From positions 1-64,000 of the forward strand of contig NZ_JADBEE010000002.1 in assembly GCF_014874065.1 (NCBI RefSeq): a DNA stretch of 64,000 bases, written 5' to 3'. Source of the stretch: Nesterenkonia halotolerans. GTDB lineage: Bacteria > Actinomycetota > Actinomycetes > Actinomycetales > Micrococcaceae. The notes under the pieces were generated by a model, which was not told the origin of the DNA, made no database searches, and saw only the letters and a program-made list of their open reading frames with translations. Below are positions 44,898-53,653 of the stretch, piece by piece (the stretch's first letter is position 1; each line of letters opens with the position of its first letter). The translations under genes and the position numbers were made by a program.

Positions 44898-47261
44898 ATG
44901 ACCAAGAAGCGCAGGGACACCGTTCAGGACGGCTCCGTCCGGGGACGCCGCGTGGCGTTCAAGGACATCGACGAGGCGGACCTCGAGGTCCACGACCCCA
45001 AGCCCCATGCTGCCGGGATGAAGGCAGTGGAGGTCTCCTTCGCCCGCGGCCTCGCCCAGGGTGGCCTCTCGCGCACGGTGCGCTCGATGTACCGGGTCAA
45101 CCAGTCCGGCGGCATGGACTGCCCCGGCTGCGCCTGGCCGGAGCCGACCGAGGGGCCGCGCAAACCGGTGGAGTTCTGCGAGAACGGGGCCAAGGCGATC
45201 GCCGAGGAATCCACCACAAGGATCGTGACCCCCGAGTGGTGGGCCGAGCATTCCATCGCGGAGCTCGAGACCAAGACCGAATACTGGCTGGGCCAGTCGG
45301 GCAGAATCACCCACCCCATGGCGATTCGCGCGGGGGAGACCCACTACCGGCCGATCAGCTGGTCCGAGGCCTTCGAGACCATCGGCGAGCATGTGCGCGC
45401 GACGACGCCGGAGCGCTGCATGTTCTACACCTCGGGCCGCACGGCCAATGAGACCGCCTTCCTCTATCAGCTCCTCGCGCGCTGCCTGGGGACCAACAAC
45501 CTGCCCGACTGCTCCAACATGTGTCATGAGTCCTCCGGGACGGCGCTGAATCCCACGATCGGGATCGGCAAGGGGACCGTCTCGCTGCAGGACCTCGAGC
45601 ACTCCGAGCTCATCTTCGTCGTCGGTCAGAACCCCGGCACGAACCATCCGCGCATGCTCGGCTCTCTCGCCCAGGCGCGGAAGAACGGGGGCAAGGTGGT
45701 GGCGGTCAACCCGCTGCCGGAGGCCGGGCTGATGCGGTTCAAGGACCCGCAGACCGTCAAGGGAATGGTGGGGGACGGGGACCGGATCAGCGATGAGTTC
45801 CTGCAGATCAAAGTGGGAGGAGACCAGGCGCTCTTCCAGGCGCTCGGGCACCTGCTGCTGCAGCGTGAGGCCGCCGATCCCGGTTCCGTGGTGGACCGCG
45901 AGTTCATCGAATCCCGGACCAAGGGGTACCAGGACTACGCGGCGGCCCGGAGCACCATCGACTGGGCCGAGATCGAGAAGGCCACGGGCCTGGCGCGCAC
46001 CGAGATCGACCACATCGCCGATCTCATGGCGGCCTCGAAGGCCACCATCTTCTGCTGGGCCCTGGGCCTGACCCAGCAGCCGCATTCGGTGGACACGATC
46101 AAGGAGATCGTCAACCTCCTGCTGCTGCAGGGGAACTTCGGGAAGCCAGGCGCCGGCGCCTGCCCGGTGCGCGGACACTCCAACGTCCAGGGCGACCGGA
46201 CGTTCGGCATCTGGGAGCGCCCCACCGAGCCCTTCCTCGCCAGGCTCGACGCCGAGTTCGGCATCGCGTCGCCGCGCGCGCACGGCTATGACTCCACCGA
46301 CGGGATGTCCGCGATGCATGCAGGAGAGGTCGATGTCTTCGTCTCCATGGGCGGGAACCTCGCCGCGGCCAACTCCGACACCGCGGTGATGGAGGCTGGG
46401 TTGAAACGGACCGGGCTCACCGTGCACATCTCGACCAAACCCAATCGGTCCCATGTGGTGCATGGGGAGACCTCGATCATCCTGCCCACGCTGGGACGCT
46501 CGGATCGAGATGACAAGCATCCCGGCGGCCCCCAGTTCCTCTCGGTGGAGAACTCCATGTCAGTGGTCAGCTCCACCCGGGGACGGCTCGAACCGGTCTC
46601 CGATCACCTGCTCGCCGAGCCCGTCATCATCGCCCGCATGGCCCAAGCGATCTTCGGCCCGGACCACGTGGTCGACTGGCAGGCGATGGCTGAGGACTAT
46701 GACGTGATCCGTGATCACGCCTCCCGGGTCGTGGAGGGCACCGAGGACTTCAATCGCCGGGTCCGCGACAAGCAGGGTTTCGTGCTGCCGAATCCACCGC
46801 GCGATCACCGTTCCTTCGCCACCGCCGATGGCAAGGCAGGGTTCACCGTGCGGGAGCTGGAGTATCTGGACCCGCCGGAGGGTCACCTGGTGCTGCAGAC
46901 CATGCGCTCCCACGATCAGTACAACACCACCTTCTACGGCCTCGACGACAGGTATCGGGGGATCTCCGGAGGGCGCCGCGTCATCCTGATCCATCCTGAG
47001 GATCTGGCGGCGACCGGCTTCGCGGACCGGGATCTGGTGGACGTGGTCTCGGTGTTCCAGGGTGAGGAGCGCCGCGCTGAGCGGTTCCACCTCGTCGCCT
47101 ATCCGACGGCGCGAGGCTGCGTCGCAGCCTATTACCCGGAGGCCAATGCGCTGACCCACCGGGGCCTGGTGGCCAGGGAATCGAACACCCCAGGATTCAA
47201 GGCGATGATGGTCAGATTCGAGGCCCGTGCCGAAGAAGCCGCGATACATGAGGACTCGTAG
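44898..47261 (+). CDS. FdhF/YdeP-type molybdopterin oxidoreductase
   Basis: The 787-residue protein belongs to the formate dehydrogenase alpha-like/YdeP family that carries bis-MGD. Near the N terminus it has only DCPGCAWP (Cys75, Cys78), less than the full Cys set for the usual 4Fe-4S cluster, with a third Cys at EFCENG; this is typical of YdeP rather than respiratory formate dehydrogenases. Cofactor-binding blocks include MCHESSGTALNPTIGIGKG, VVGQNPGTNHPRM and RGHSNVQGDRTFG. No electron-transfer subunit is nearby. Substrate may be formate or another; YdeP of E. coli is linked to acid resistance. Confidence 0.9.
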   Translation: MTKKRRDTVQDGSVRGRRVAFKDIDEADLEVHDPKPHAAGMKAVEVSFARGLAQGGLSRTVRSMYRVNQSGGMDCPGCAWPEPTEGPRKPVEFCENGAKAIAEESTTRIVTPEWWAEHSIAELETKTEYWLGQSGRITHPMAIRAGETHYRPISWSEAFETIGEHVRATTPERCMFYTSGRTANETAFLYQLLARCLGTNNLPDCSNMCHESSGTALNPTIGIGKGTVSLQDLEHSELIFVVGQNPGTNHPRMLGSLAQARKNGGKVVAVNPLPEAGLMRFKDPQTVKGMVGDGDRISDEFLQIKVGGDQALFQALGHLLLQREAADPGSVVDREFIESRTKGYQDYAAARSTIDWAEIEKATGLARTEIDHIADLMAASKATIFCWALGLTQQPHSVDTIKEIVNLLLLQGNFGKPGAGACPVRGHSNVQGDRTFGIWERPTEPFLARLDAEFGIASPRAHGYDSTDGMSAMHAGEVDVFVSMGGNLAAANSDTAVMEAGLKRTGLTVHISTKPNRSHVVHGETSIILPTLGRSDRDDKHPGGPQFLSVENSMSVVSSTRGRLEPVSDHLLAEPVIIARMAQAIFGPDHVVDWQAMAEDYDVIRDHASRVVEGTEDFNRRVRDKQGFVLPNPPRDHRSFATADGKAGFTVRELEYLDPPEGHLVLQTMRSHDQYNTTFYGLDDRYRGISGGRRVILIHPEDLAATGFADRDLVDVVSVFQGEERRAERFHLVAYPTARGCVAAYYPEANALTHRGLVARESNTPGFKAMMVRFEARAEEAAIHEDS

Positions 47262-47344
47262 TGACCTCAGTGGATTATTAGCGTAGGCTGACGGAGTACT
47301 ACATGGCTTCTGCAATTCTGCCGTTGACCCAGTAGACACCGCCT

Positions 47345-47390
47345 CTGGCCGGCCAGGCTGGTTGCGGAACATGCATCGTGAGATCGATGC
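47345..47390 (+). other. Structured cspA leader
   Basis: The 160-base leader of cspA holds the palindrome CTGGCCGGCCAG (47345-47356) and the hairpin GCATCG...CGATGC (47373-47378 with 47385-47390). Long structured leaders regulate cold-shock mRNA stability and translation in other bacteria; here that is inference. Confidence 0.4.
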
Positions 47391-47421
47391 GTAGCAAGAG
47401 CAAGTATATTAAGGAAACATC

Positions 47422-47625
47422 ATGGCCACTGGCACAGTTAAATGGTTCAACGCTGAAAAGGGCTACGGCTTCATTGCCCCCGAAGACGGCTCAGACGATG
47501 TCTTCGTGCACTTCAGCGCGATCACCACTTCCGGCTTCCGTTCCCTCGAGGAGAACCAGAAGGTTGAGTTCGAGACCGCCCGCGGCCCCAAGGGTCTGCA
47601 GGCTGAGAACGTCAACCCGCTCTGA
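47422..47625 (+). CDS. cspA: Cold-shock protein CspA
   Basis: This 67-residue single-domain cold-shock protein has RNP-1 KGYGFI and RNP-2 VFVHFSAI and is full length for the family. It binds single-stranded nucleic acid and melts RNA structure at low temperature. AAGGAAA lies ahead of the ATG. It is clearly distinct from the longer cold-shock gene at 36787. Confidence 0.97.
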   Translation: MATGTVKWFNAEKGYGFIAPEDGSDDVFVHFSAITTSGFRSLEENQKVEFETARGPKGLQAENVNPL

Positions 47626-47703
47626 GCTTCTCTGAGTTCGCCGAGGATGGCTCTTTAGCCGTCTGACGCTGAGCATCTCGGGTTCGATGAACAGAACCTC
47701 AAA

Positions 47704-47749
47704 AGATCGACCCCCTGTCTCCGCTGATGCGAAGACAGGGGGTCGATCT
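47704..47749. terminator. Long stem-loop between cspA and trkH
   Basis: AGATCGACCCCCTGTCT (47704-47720) pairs perfectly with 47733-47749 over 17 bases around a 12-base loop. No T tract follows on the plus strand, but AAAA precedes the left arm, so the T run would be on the minus strand transcript. It probably ends the cspA transcript or protects its 3' end. Confidence 0.6.
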
Positions 47750-47824
47750 GGTTAACGCTCCTTCCGGCCCGCCGGTGGCCGGTGGATTGAAGCTTTTCGC
47801 CGCACAGGTCTACGATTCAGCTTT

Positions 47825-49186
47825 GTGACTCAACCTGAGCCCGCGACCGCGCGGGTGTCGCTTCGCCGGATGACCCCGGTGCAGCTCATCTTCCTCGGCT
47901 TTCTCCTGGTGACAGGCCTCGGTACGGGCATCCTCATGCTCCCTGCGGCGACGGCCGCCGGCGAGGAGACCAGCTTCATCCACGCCCTCTTCACCGCCAC
48001 CTCTGCGCTCTGCGTCACCGGCCTGACCGTGGTGGACACCGGGGCCCACTGGTCGGCGCTGGGCCAGGTGGTGATTCTGGTCCTCATCCAGCTGGGCGGG
48101 TTCGGGGTGATGACCTTCGCGACCGTGGTGGGCCTGATCGTGCTGGGCCGCCTCTCGCTGCGGTCCAAGCTGCTTGCCGCCGCGGAGGCCAAGAGTCTGG
48201 GGCTGGCGGACCTGCGCTCGCTCATCCTGGGCATCGTGAAGATCTCATTGATCGTCGAGCTTGTGCTGACGGTGATCCTGACCCTGCGCTTCTGGCTGAG
48301 CTATGAGATGACGTTCGGCGAAGCCCTCTGGCAGGGTCTCTTCCATGCGATATCAGCGTTCAACAACGCTGGGTTCTCGCTCTTCAACGACTCGCTGATG
48401 CAGTTCGTGGGGGACCCGGTCGTCTGCCTGTCGATGGCCGCCGCGATCATCCTCGGTGGTCTCGGCTTTCCGGTGATCCTGCAGCTGCGCCGTCGTTACC
48501 GCACCCCGAGGCTCTGGTCCATGCACACCCGGATCGTCCTCTGGGCCACCACCGTGCTGCTGGTGGGCGGCACCGGGTTCATCCTCGCGCTGGAATGGTC
48601 GAATCCCGCCACCCTGGGCCCGCTGAACTGGTCCGAGAAGCTCCTCGCCAGCTTCTTCCAATCCGTGCAGACCCGCACCGCCGGCTTCAACAGCGTGGAC
48701 ATCTCCGCGATGGAGCCGACCACCTGGCTGGGCCTGGATGCCCTGATGTTCATCGGCGGAGCTCCCGCGGGCACCGCCGGCGGCATCAAGGTGACCACCT
48801 TCGCGGTGCTGCTGTTCATCCTCTTCGCCGAGCTGCGTGGAGGCGCTGCGGTCAACATCTTCGGCAAGCGTCTCTCCCGCGCGGTGCATCGTCAGGCGAT
48901 CTCTGTGGTGCTGCTGGCCACCGCGCTGATCGTGCTGGTCACCGGCGCGCTGATGCACCTGACCGGGCTCCCGCTGGACCAGGTCCTCTTCGAGACGGTC
49001 TCCGCCTTCGCCACAGTCGGACTCTCCACCGGCATCACCGCGGACCTGCCCGCGGTCGGCCAGGCGCTGCTGGTGCTGCTGATGTTCATCGGCCGCGTCG
49101 GCCCGATCACCTTCGCCTCCGCTCTCGCGCTGCGTGAGCGTCGCACCATGTATGAACTGCCCAAGGAAAGGCCCATCATTGGCTAA
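47825..49186 (+). CDS. trkH: TrkH-type potassium channel subunit
   Basis: The 453-residue membrane protein has about ten hydrophobic segments and the repeated selectivity-filter-like loops of the TrkH/KtrB superfamily (SALCVTGLTV, ISAFNNAGFSLF, TRTAGFNSVD, SAFATVGLSTGI). It forms the K+ pore gated by the cytosolic TrkA ring. It starts with GTG; the stop overlaps trkA by eight bases. The length is closer to KtrB than to E. coli TrkH. Confidence 0.94.
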   Translation: MTQPEPATARVSLRRMTPVQLIFLGFLLVTGLGTGILMLPAATAAGEETSFIHALFTATSALCVTGLTVVDTGAHWSALGQVVILVLIQLGGFGVMTFATVVGLIVLGRLSLRSKLLAAAEAKSLGLADLRSLILGIVKISLIVELVLTVILTLRFWLSYEMTFGEALWQGLFHAISAFNNAGFSLFNDSLMQFVGDPVVCLSMAAAIILGGLGFPVILQLRRRYRTPRLWSMHTRIVLWATTVLLVGGTGFILALEWSNPATLGPLNWSEKLLASFFQSVQTRTAGFNSVDISAMEPTTWLGLDALMFIGGAPAGTAGGIKVTTFAVLLFILFAELRGGAAVNIFGKRLSRAVHRQAISVVLLATALIVLVTGALMHLTGLPLDQVLFETVSAFATVGLSTGITADLPAVGQALLVLLMFIGRVGPITFASALALRERRTMYELPKERPIIG

Positions 49187-49877
49187 TTTCAAGCTCTTCG
49201 GAGGCACCAACCCGGGCGACGTCGCCCGTCCAGACTCGGTGGCAGTGATCGGACTGGGCCGTTTCGGGCGCGCACTGGCGCTGGAGCTGATGGCTCACGG
49301 CACCGACGTGCTCGGGATCGATCGCGATGAGAACGTGGTGCAGTCACTCAACGGCAAGCTCACTCATGTGGTCGCTGCCGATGCGACCAACGAGGAGGCG
49401 CTGCGGCAGCTCTCGGTGGACGAGTTCGACCACGTGGTCATCTCCATCGCGTCAAACCTGGAGGCCAGCATCCTGGCCACCTCGCTGATGCTGCAGTTCA
49501 ACATCAATGAGCTCTGGGCCAAGGCCGTGAGCGAGGCGCACCGGGCGATCCTGGAACAGCTCGGCGTCCGTCACATCGTCTTTCCGGAACAGGACATGGG
49601 CCGTCGGGTCGCGCACATGGTCCGCGGCAGCCTGCAGGACTACATCCTGATCGACGAGGACTTCGCCCTGGCCAAGACCACCCCGCACCAGGGCATCCTC
49701 GGAAAGCCGCTCGGCGAGCTCGACGTGCGACGCCGGCATGGAGTCACCATCACCGCGGTGAAGCATGCCGGCGGGCACTGGGAGCCGGCGACGGCGCAGA
49801 CGGTGCTTGCCGCCGAGGACGTCATCCTGGTCTCAGGTTCGGCGAAGAAGGCCGAAGGGTTCAAACGACTCCGCTGA
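49179..49877 (+). CDS. trkA: TrkA/KtrA-type potassium uptake regulator
   Basis: The 232-residue protein has an N-terminal RCK nucleotide-binding domain (IGLGRFGRALALEL, then acidic GIDRDE) and a C-terminal TrkA_C domain (about 145-225). It gates TrkH in response to nucleotides. The start is a TTG at 49179 inside the trkH end, with AGGAAAG eight bases upstream; no ATG fits. The length matches single-RCK KtrA. Confidence 0.93.
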   Translation: MANFKLFGGTNPGDVARPDSVAVIGLGRFGRALALELMAHGTDVLGIDRDENVVQSLNGKLTHVVAADATNEEALRQLSVDEFDHVVISIASNLEASILATSLMLQFNINELWAKAVSEAHRAILEQLGVRHIVFPEQDMGRRVAHMVRGSLQDYILIDEDFALAKTTPHQGILGKPLGELDVRRRHGVTITAVKHAGGHWEPATAQTVLAAEDVILVSGSAKKAEGFKRLR

Positions 49878-49881
49878 GCGG

Positions 49882-50988
49882 TCAGTTCCGCAGCGCGGGG
49901 TAGTCCGTGTAGCCACGTTCGCCACCGACATAGAAGGTCGACGGGTCGGCTTCGTTCTCCTCCAGGCCCATCTCCCAGCGGTGGGCGAGGTCCGGGTTGG
50001 CGATGACCGAGCGGCCCACCCCCACGGCCTCAGCCAGGTCTTCGGCGACGAGGCGCACGGCCTCCTCGCGCGTGGTCTGGACCCCGAAGCCGCTGTTCGC
50101 GATCAGAGGCGCACCGGAGACGCGGCGGATCATCTGCACGATCTCGCTCGCCGGATCAGCGTTGAGCACATCGATGTGGCTCAGTCCGAGCGGGGCGAAG
50201 CCCTCGGCCATCACCCGGTAGGTCGCCAGCGCGTCCTCGTGATCCTCTTCCAGCGCACCCTGGATGTTGTGCTGAGGAGAGAGTCGAATGCCGGTGCGGT
50301 CCGCGCCGATCGCGGCCGAGACCGACGCGGCGACCTCGACGGAGAGCCGCGCCCGGTTCTCGGGGGAGCCGCCGTACTGGTCGCTGCGCGTGTTGGACGC
50401 CGGTGCGGTGAACTCATGCAGCAGGTAGCCATTGGCGCCGTGGAGCTGCACGCCGTCGAACCCGGCCTCGATCGCATTCTTCGAAGCCTGGGTGAACGCC
50501 GTGATCGTCTCTGCGACCTCTTCGGTGCTCAGCGCGTGGGGCACCGGGTGGGCCGACTTCCCCTCCGGTGTGCGGATCTCGCCGGGTGCGGCCAGGGCGC
50601 TCGGTGCGACGACGCGGCCGGTGCCGGAGATCAGCTCATGACCGATGCGGCCACCGTGCATGATCTGCGCGATGATCTTTCCGCCTGCGGCATGCACCGA
50701 ATCGGTGACTCGACGCCATCCGCTGACCTGATCCGCAGTCTCCAGGCCGGGCTGACCGATCCAGGTGCGTCCCTCCAGGACCGGGAAGGTGCCCTCGGTG
50801 ACGATCAGTCCTAGCGAGGCGCGCTGGGTGTAGTACTCCACCATCATCTCGTTGGGGACCCCGTCCGCATCCGCACGGATGCGCGTCAAGGGAGCCATCA
50901 CGAGCCGGTTGTCCAGCTCGATGGCGCCGAGTGAGAGGGGAGAGAAGAGCTTGTCCTGCACCTGGCCGGCCTGGGTGGAAGAAGTCAT
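49882..50988 (-). CDS. Old yellow enzyme-type alkene reductase
   Basis: This 368-residue FMN enzyme reduces activated C=C bonds using NAD(P)H. It has the N-terminal LFSPLSLGAIELDNRLVMAPLTR, the HGGRIGH segment, the substrate-binding HGAN (QLHGANGYLLHEFTAPASNTRSDQYGGSPENRAR), and the C-terminal phosphate-binding SGFGVQTT/GVGRSVIANPDL. It belongs to the NemA/morphinone reductase group. It is a single gene, ending four bases from convergent trkA. Confidence 0.93.
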   Translation of the reverse strand: MTSSTQAGQVQDKLFSPLSLGAIELDNRLVMAPLTRIRADADGVPNEMMVEYYTQRASLGLIVTEGTFPVLEGRTWIGQPGLETADQVSGWRRVTDSVHAAGGKIIAQIMHGGRIGHELISGTGRVVAPSALAAPGEIRTPEGKSAHPVPHALSTEEVAETITAFTQASKNAIEAGFDGVQLHGANGYLLHEFTAPASNTRSDQYGGSPENRARLSVEVAASVSAAIGADRTGIRLSPQHNIQGALEEDHEDALATYRVMAEGFAPLGLSHIDVLNADPASEIVQMIRRVSGAPLIANSGFGVQTTREEAVRLVAEDLAEAVGVGRSVIANPDLAHRWEMGLEENEADPSTFYVGGERGYTDYPALRN

Positions 50989-51114
50989 GGAGGAGTTCCT
51001 TTCGTGCGTGGTGGCCCGTGAGACTCATCGAGCCGTACTGAACAGGCCAACCGCCAGGCGCGGGCAGAGATTCCTGAGTCCGGGCAACGTCACACTGCCG
51101 AGTATCGTGAGCCC

Positions 51115-51636
51115 ATGGACCCCGCCCCGGACCCTCAGTCCCCGCCCACGGTGGCCATGCCCCCGTTGGACAGCATCCTGATCCTCCAGAAGGCCCTGGA
51201 TGGGCAGGGGATCGACAACGTCGTCGGAGGATCGGGGCTCCTGGCGAGTCTGGAACTCGTCGGTGAGGTGCACGACTGGGACCTCGTCGTCGACGCGGAG
51301 CCGACAGTCGTCGAGCAGCTGCTCGAGGAGCTGGAGCTGCCGCACCGTCGCAAGCCACGCTCAGGAATTTTTCACACCGACGCCGCGATCGAGGTGGACG
51401 CAGGAGATCACAGCATCGACGTGCTCGTCGGCTTCGCCCTGGACTCCACCGAGGGAGTGATCCGCATCCCCGCAAGGGCCGGAGACCGTTGGAGGGGGCT
51501 GCGGATGGCTCGCGCGGAGGACTGGGTGCAGGCGTACCGGCTGCTCGGACGCGAGGCGCAGACGCGACTGCTGGCGGATCACCTCGCGGGACGAAGGTCC
51601 CCCCGGCAGGATTCGAACCTGCGACACCCGCTTTAG
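51115..51636 (+). CDS. Nucleotidyltransferase-like hypothetical protein
   Basis: This 173-residue frame has VVGGSGLLASL and WDLVVDAEP, a GGS...D-x-V/D pattern like small nucleotidyltransferases, then a hydrophilic helical end. The family is not recognised with certainty. The frame has no stop before the antisense tRNA-Arg, so its last 12 codons read the tRNA's complement and its TAG lies in the tRNA anticodon loop. The start is also unsure: a TATCGT box six bases before the ATG suggests a leaderless mRNA. Confidence 0.6.
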   Translation: MDPAPDPQSPPTVAMPPLDSILILQKALDGQGIDNVVGGSGLLASLELVGEVHDWDLVVDAEPTVVEQLLEELELPHRRKPRSGIFHTDAAIEVDAGDHSIDVLVGFALDSTEGVIRIPARAGDRWRGLRMARAEDWVQAYRLLGREAQTRLLADHLAGRRSPRQDSNLRHPL

Positions 51637-51670
51637 GAGAGCGGTGCTCTATCCCCTGAGCTACGGAGGG
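51598..51670 (-). tRNA. tRNA-Arg (anticodon CCT)
   Basis: On the minus strand the acceptor CCCTCCG pairs with CGGGGGG, including one G-U pair. The anticodon loop CTCCTAA gives CCT, reading AGG arginine codons, and the T arm has GGTTCGAATCC. No CCA is encoded. A TAGGAT -10-like box lies 54 bases upstream at 51724-51729. Confidence 0.96.
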
Positions 51671-51800
51671 CTGCGGCGGAGAGCGCCGCGAGCGCTGCCC
51701 GTTCCGGGACAGCACCGGATCATCCTACCTGCGAGACCGACTGCTGTGGCGCGACCGGCCCCCGGACGCACTGGCACGCTCGTCCTTAGTGCTGTAGCTT

Positions 51801-51823
51801 AAAAACTAATAGGCATAGTTTTT
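51801..51823. promoter_or_regulatory. AT-rich inverted repeat before TetR gene
   Basis: AAAAACTA (51801-51808) and TAGTTTTT (51816-51823) form 8-bp perfect arms around seven bases, 22 bases before the TetR gene start. It is a very AT-rich spot in GC-rich DNA and is the likely autoregulatory operator or promoter. Confidence 0.55.
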
Positions 51824-51845
51824 TGGGATCCAGAAGGAGGGAAAG

Positions 51846-52463
51846 ATGGCCCGGGCAGGCATCACCAGGGCGCGGCTGGCCGCCGTCGGTGCTGAGCTCG
51901 CTGACGAGCTGGGGTTCGAGCGCGTCACGCTCGCCGAGGTGGCCCGACGCTGCGGCGTCCAAACCCCGAGCCTGTATTCCCATGTCAGCGGCACCGGTGA
52001 ACTTCGAGAACAGGTGACGCTGCTGGCACTGGAAGAGATGGCCGACCGGGCAGCGGAGGCGGTGGCTGGATTGGCCGGCAAGGCGGCGCTCACGGGTCTT
52101 GCGAACTCCTACCGGGACTACGCCTGGCAGCATCCTGGACGCTTCACCGCCTCGGCTGCTGCCGCAGGACTGGATGCGGAGACTGCCGCCGGCAGCGCCG
52201 GTCCGCGACATGCCCGGTTCACCGAGGCCGTGCTGCGCGGCTACACCGTGGACCCCGAGTCACATGTCCACGCGGTGCGCATGCTCGGCAGCACTGTGCG
52301 CGGCTTCATCACGCTGGAGATGAGTGGGAGCTTCGATCACAGCTCGCCGCCGGCCGCCGAGAGCTGGGCACAGATCATCCACGGCCTCGACACACTGTTC
52401 CGCAGCTGGTCCACCGCCCCTGACGAAGAACCCCCGCCACCACGAGCTGAGGATCCCCGATGA
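51846..52463 (+). CDS. TetR family regulator (WHG domain type)
   Basis: This 205-residue TetR protein has a helix-turn-helix (about 7-52, GFERVTLAEVARRCGVQTPSLYSHVSG) and a C-terminal domain with the pattern AWQHPGRFTASA and LGSTVRGFITLEMSGSF typical of the TetR-WHG group. GAAGGAGGG precedes the ATG. Its last four bases overlap the GDSL esterase gene (ATGA), so the two form an operon, presumably self-controlled through the AT-rich dyad upstream. Confidence 0.92.
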   Translation: MARAGITRARLAAVGAELADELGFERVTLAEVARRCGVQTPSLYSHVSGTGELREQVTLLALEEMADRAAEAVAGLAGKAALTGLANSYRDYAWQHPGRFTASAAAAGLDAETAAGSAGPRHARFTEAVLRGYTVDPESHVHAVRMLGSTVRGFITLEMSGSFDHSSPPAAESWAQIIHGLDTLFRSWSTAPDEEPPPPRAEDPR

Positions 52464-53653
52464 CCCACGACCTGTTGACCCCCGTCCCGCTGTCTCCGGC
52501 ACTCTTGCGCGGAGCCCTCGAGCTGGAGGACACCGAGCACGGCATCCTGCCTCACCGGCTGCCCGGCTGGGCCCGCGCGCAGAACGCCGACCCCCAGCTG
52601 GCGATGGTGGAGGCCCAGTCCTCCGGGGTGCGCATTGCGCTGCGCACCGAGGCGACCATTCTCGAGCTGGAGACCTGGCGCTCACGGACCGCCTATGCAG
52701 GCGTGCCGCCGCGCCCCGATGGGGTGATCGAGCTGGTCCACCATGGCGCGGTGATCGACCATTCGGTGACCTCCGGAGGGGTCACCACGACCATCGACAT
52801 GCGGACCGGTGCCGTGGAGCGAGACGTGGATCGGACCCATGTCGCCCGCTTCGCCGAGCTTCCGGCCGGGGTGAAGGACCTCGAGATCTGGCTCCCGCAC
52901 AACGAGACCACCGAGCTTGTCGAACTGCGCAGCAACGCCCCAGGGGAACCCGTCGCGTCTGCCCTCCCGGTGTGGATGCACCACGGCAGCTCCATCAGTC
53001 AGGGATCCAACGCCGCCCGCCCGACCGGGATCTGGCCGGCGGTGGCGGCGCGGCTGGCTGGAGTTCAGCTGGTGAACCTGGGCTTCGGCGGCAGCGCGCT
53101 GCTGGACCCCTTCGTGGCCCGAAGCATCCGTGACGCCCCCGCCGATGCCATCAGCCTTGAGCTCGGGATCAACCTGGTCAACGCCGACCTGATGCGGCTG
53201 CGCGCCTTCGGCCCGGCCGTGCACGGCTTCCTCGACACCATTCGAGAGGGACATCCCACGACCCCGCTGGTGGTGATCTCGCCGCTGAGCTGTCCCATCC
53301 ACGAGCAGACCCCCGGGCCCGGGGCCTTCGACCACGAGGCGCTCAAGCATGGGGTCGTGCGCTTTCGCGCCACCGGAGACCCCGCCGAGACCGCGAGTGG
53401 AAAGCTCACGCTCGAGGTCATCCGCACGGAGCTCGAGCGGATCGTCGCGGAGCGAGCGGCAAGTGACTCGAACCTGCACCTGCTCGACGGGCGGGAGCTC
53501 TACTCAGCCGAGGATGCGGAGGAACACCCGCTCCCTGACGCGCTGCACCCGGATGCCGCGACCCACCAGATCATCGGTGAACGATTCGCGGCCGCAGCAG
53601 CACGGGCTCTAGGCCCGTTCCACGCCGCGGCTGATCAGGCTCATCACCACTGA
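52460..53653 (+). CDS. SGNH/GDSL-type esterase
   Basis: The 397-residue hydrolase has an N-terminal beta-rich domain (about 40-165) and a C-terminal SGNH domain. Block I has MHHGSSIS with nucleophile Ser178, block II GFGGSA gives the oxyanion Gly, block III ELGINLVN gives the Asn, and block V DALHPDAATH provides Asp and His. No signal peptide is evident. The substrate is unknown, perhaps a sugar ester. It is co-transcribed with a TetR regulator and overlaps the convergent membrane protein gene by 45 bases. Confidence 0.9.
   Translation: MTHDLLTPVPLSPALLRGALELEDTEHGILPHRLPGWARAQNADPQLAMVEAQSSGVRIALRTEATILELETWRSRTAYAGVPPRPDGVIELVHHGAVIDHSVTSGGVTTTIDMRTGAVERDVDRTHVARFAELPAGVKDLEIWLPHNETTELVELRSNAPGEPVASALPVWMHHGSSISQGSNAARPTGIWPAVAARLAGVQLVNLGFGGSALLDPFVARSIRDAPADAISLELGINLVNADLMRLRAFGPAVHGFLDTIREGHPTTPLVVISPLSCPIHEQTPGPGAFDHEALKHGVVRFRATGDPAETASGKLTLEVIRTELERIVAERAASDSNLHLLDGRELYSAEDAEEHPLPDALHPDAATHQIIGERFAAAAARALGPFHAAADQAHHH

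Noticed and set aside
44832..46520. 562-codon frame antisense to the oxidoreductase and fdhD end
   Set aside because: It is opposite highly conserved cofactor-binding motifs and has no domain of its own.
47378..47635. Alternative frame over cspA
   Set aside because: It has no cold-shock motif, whereas the overlapping frame at 47422 is a perfect CspA with its own ribosome binding site.
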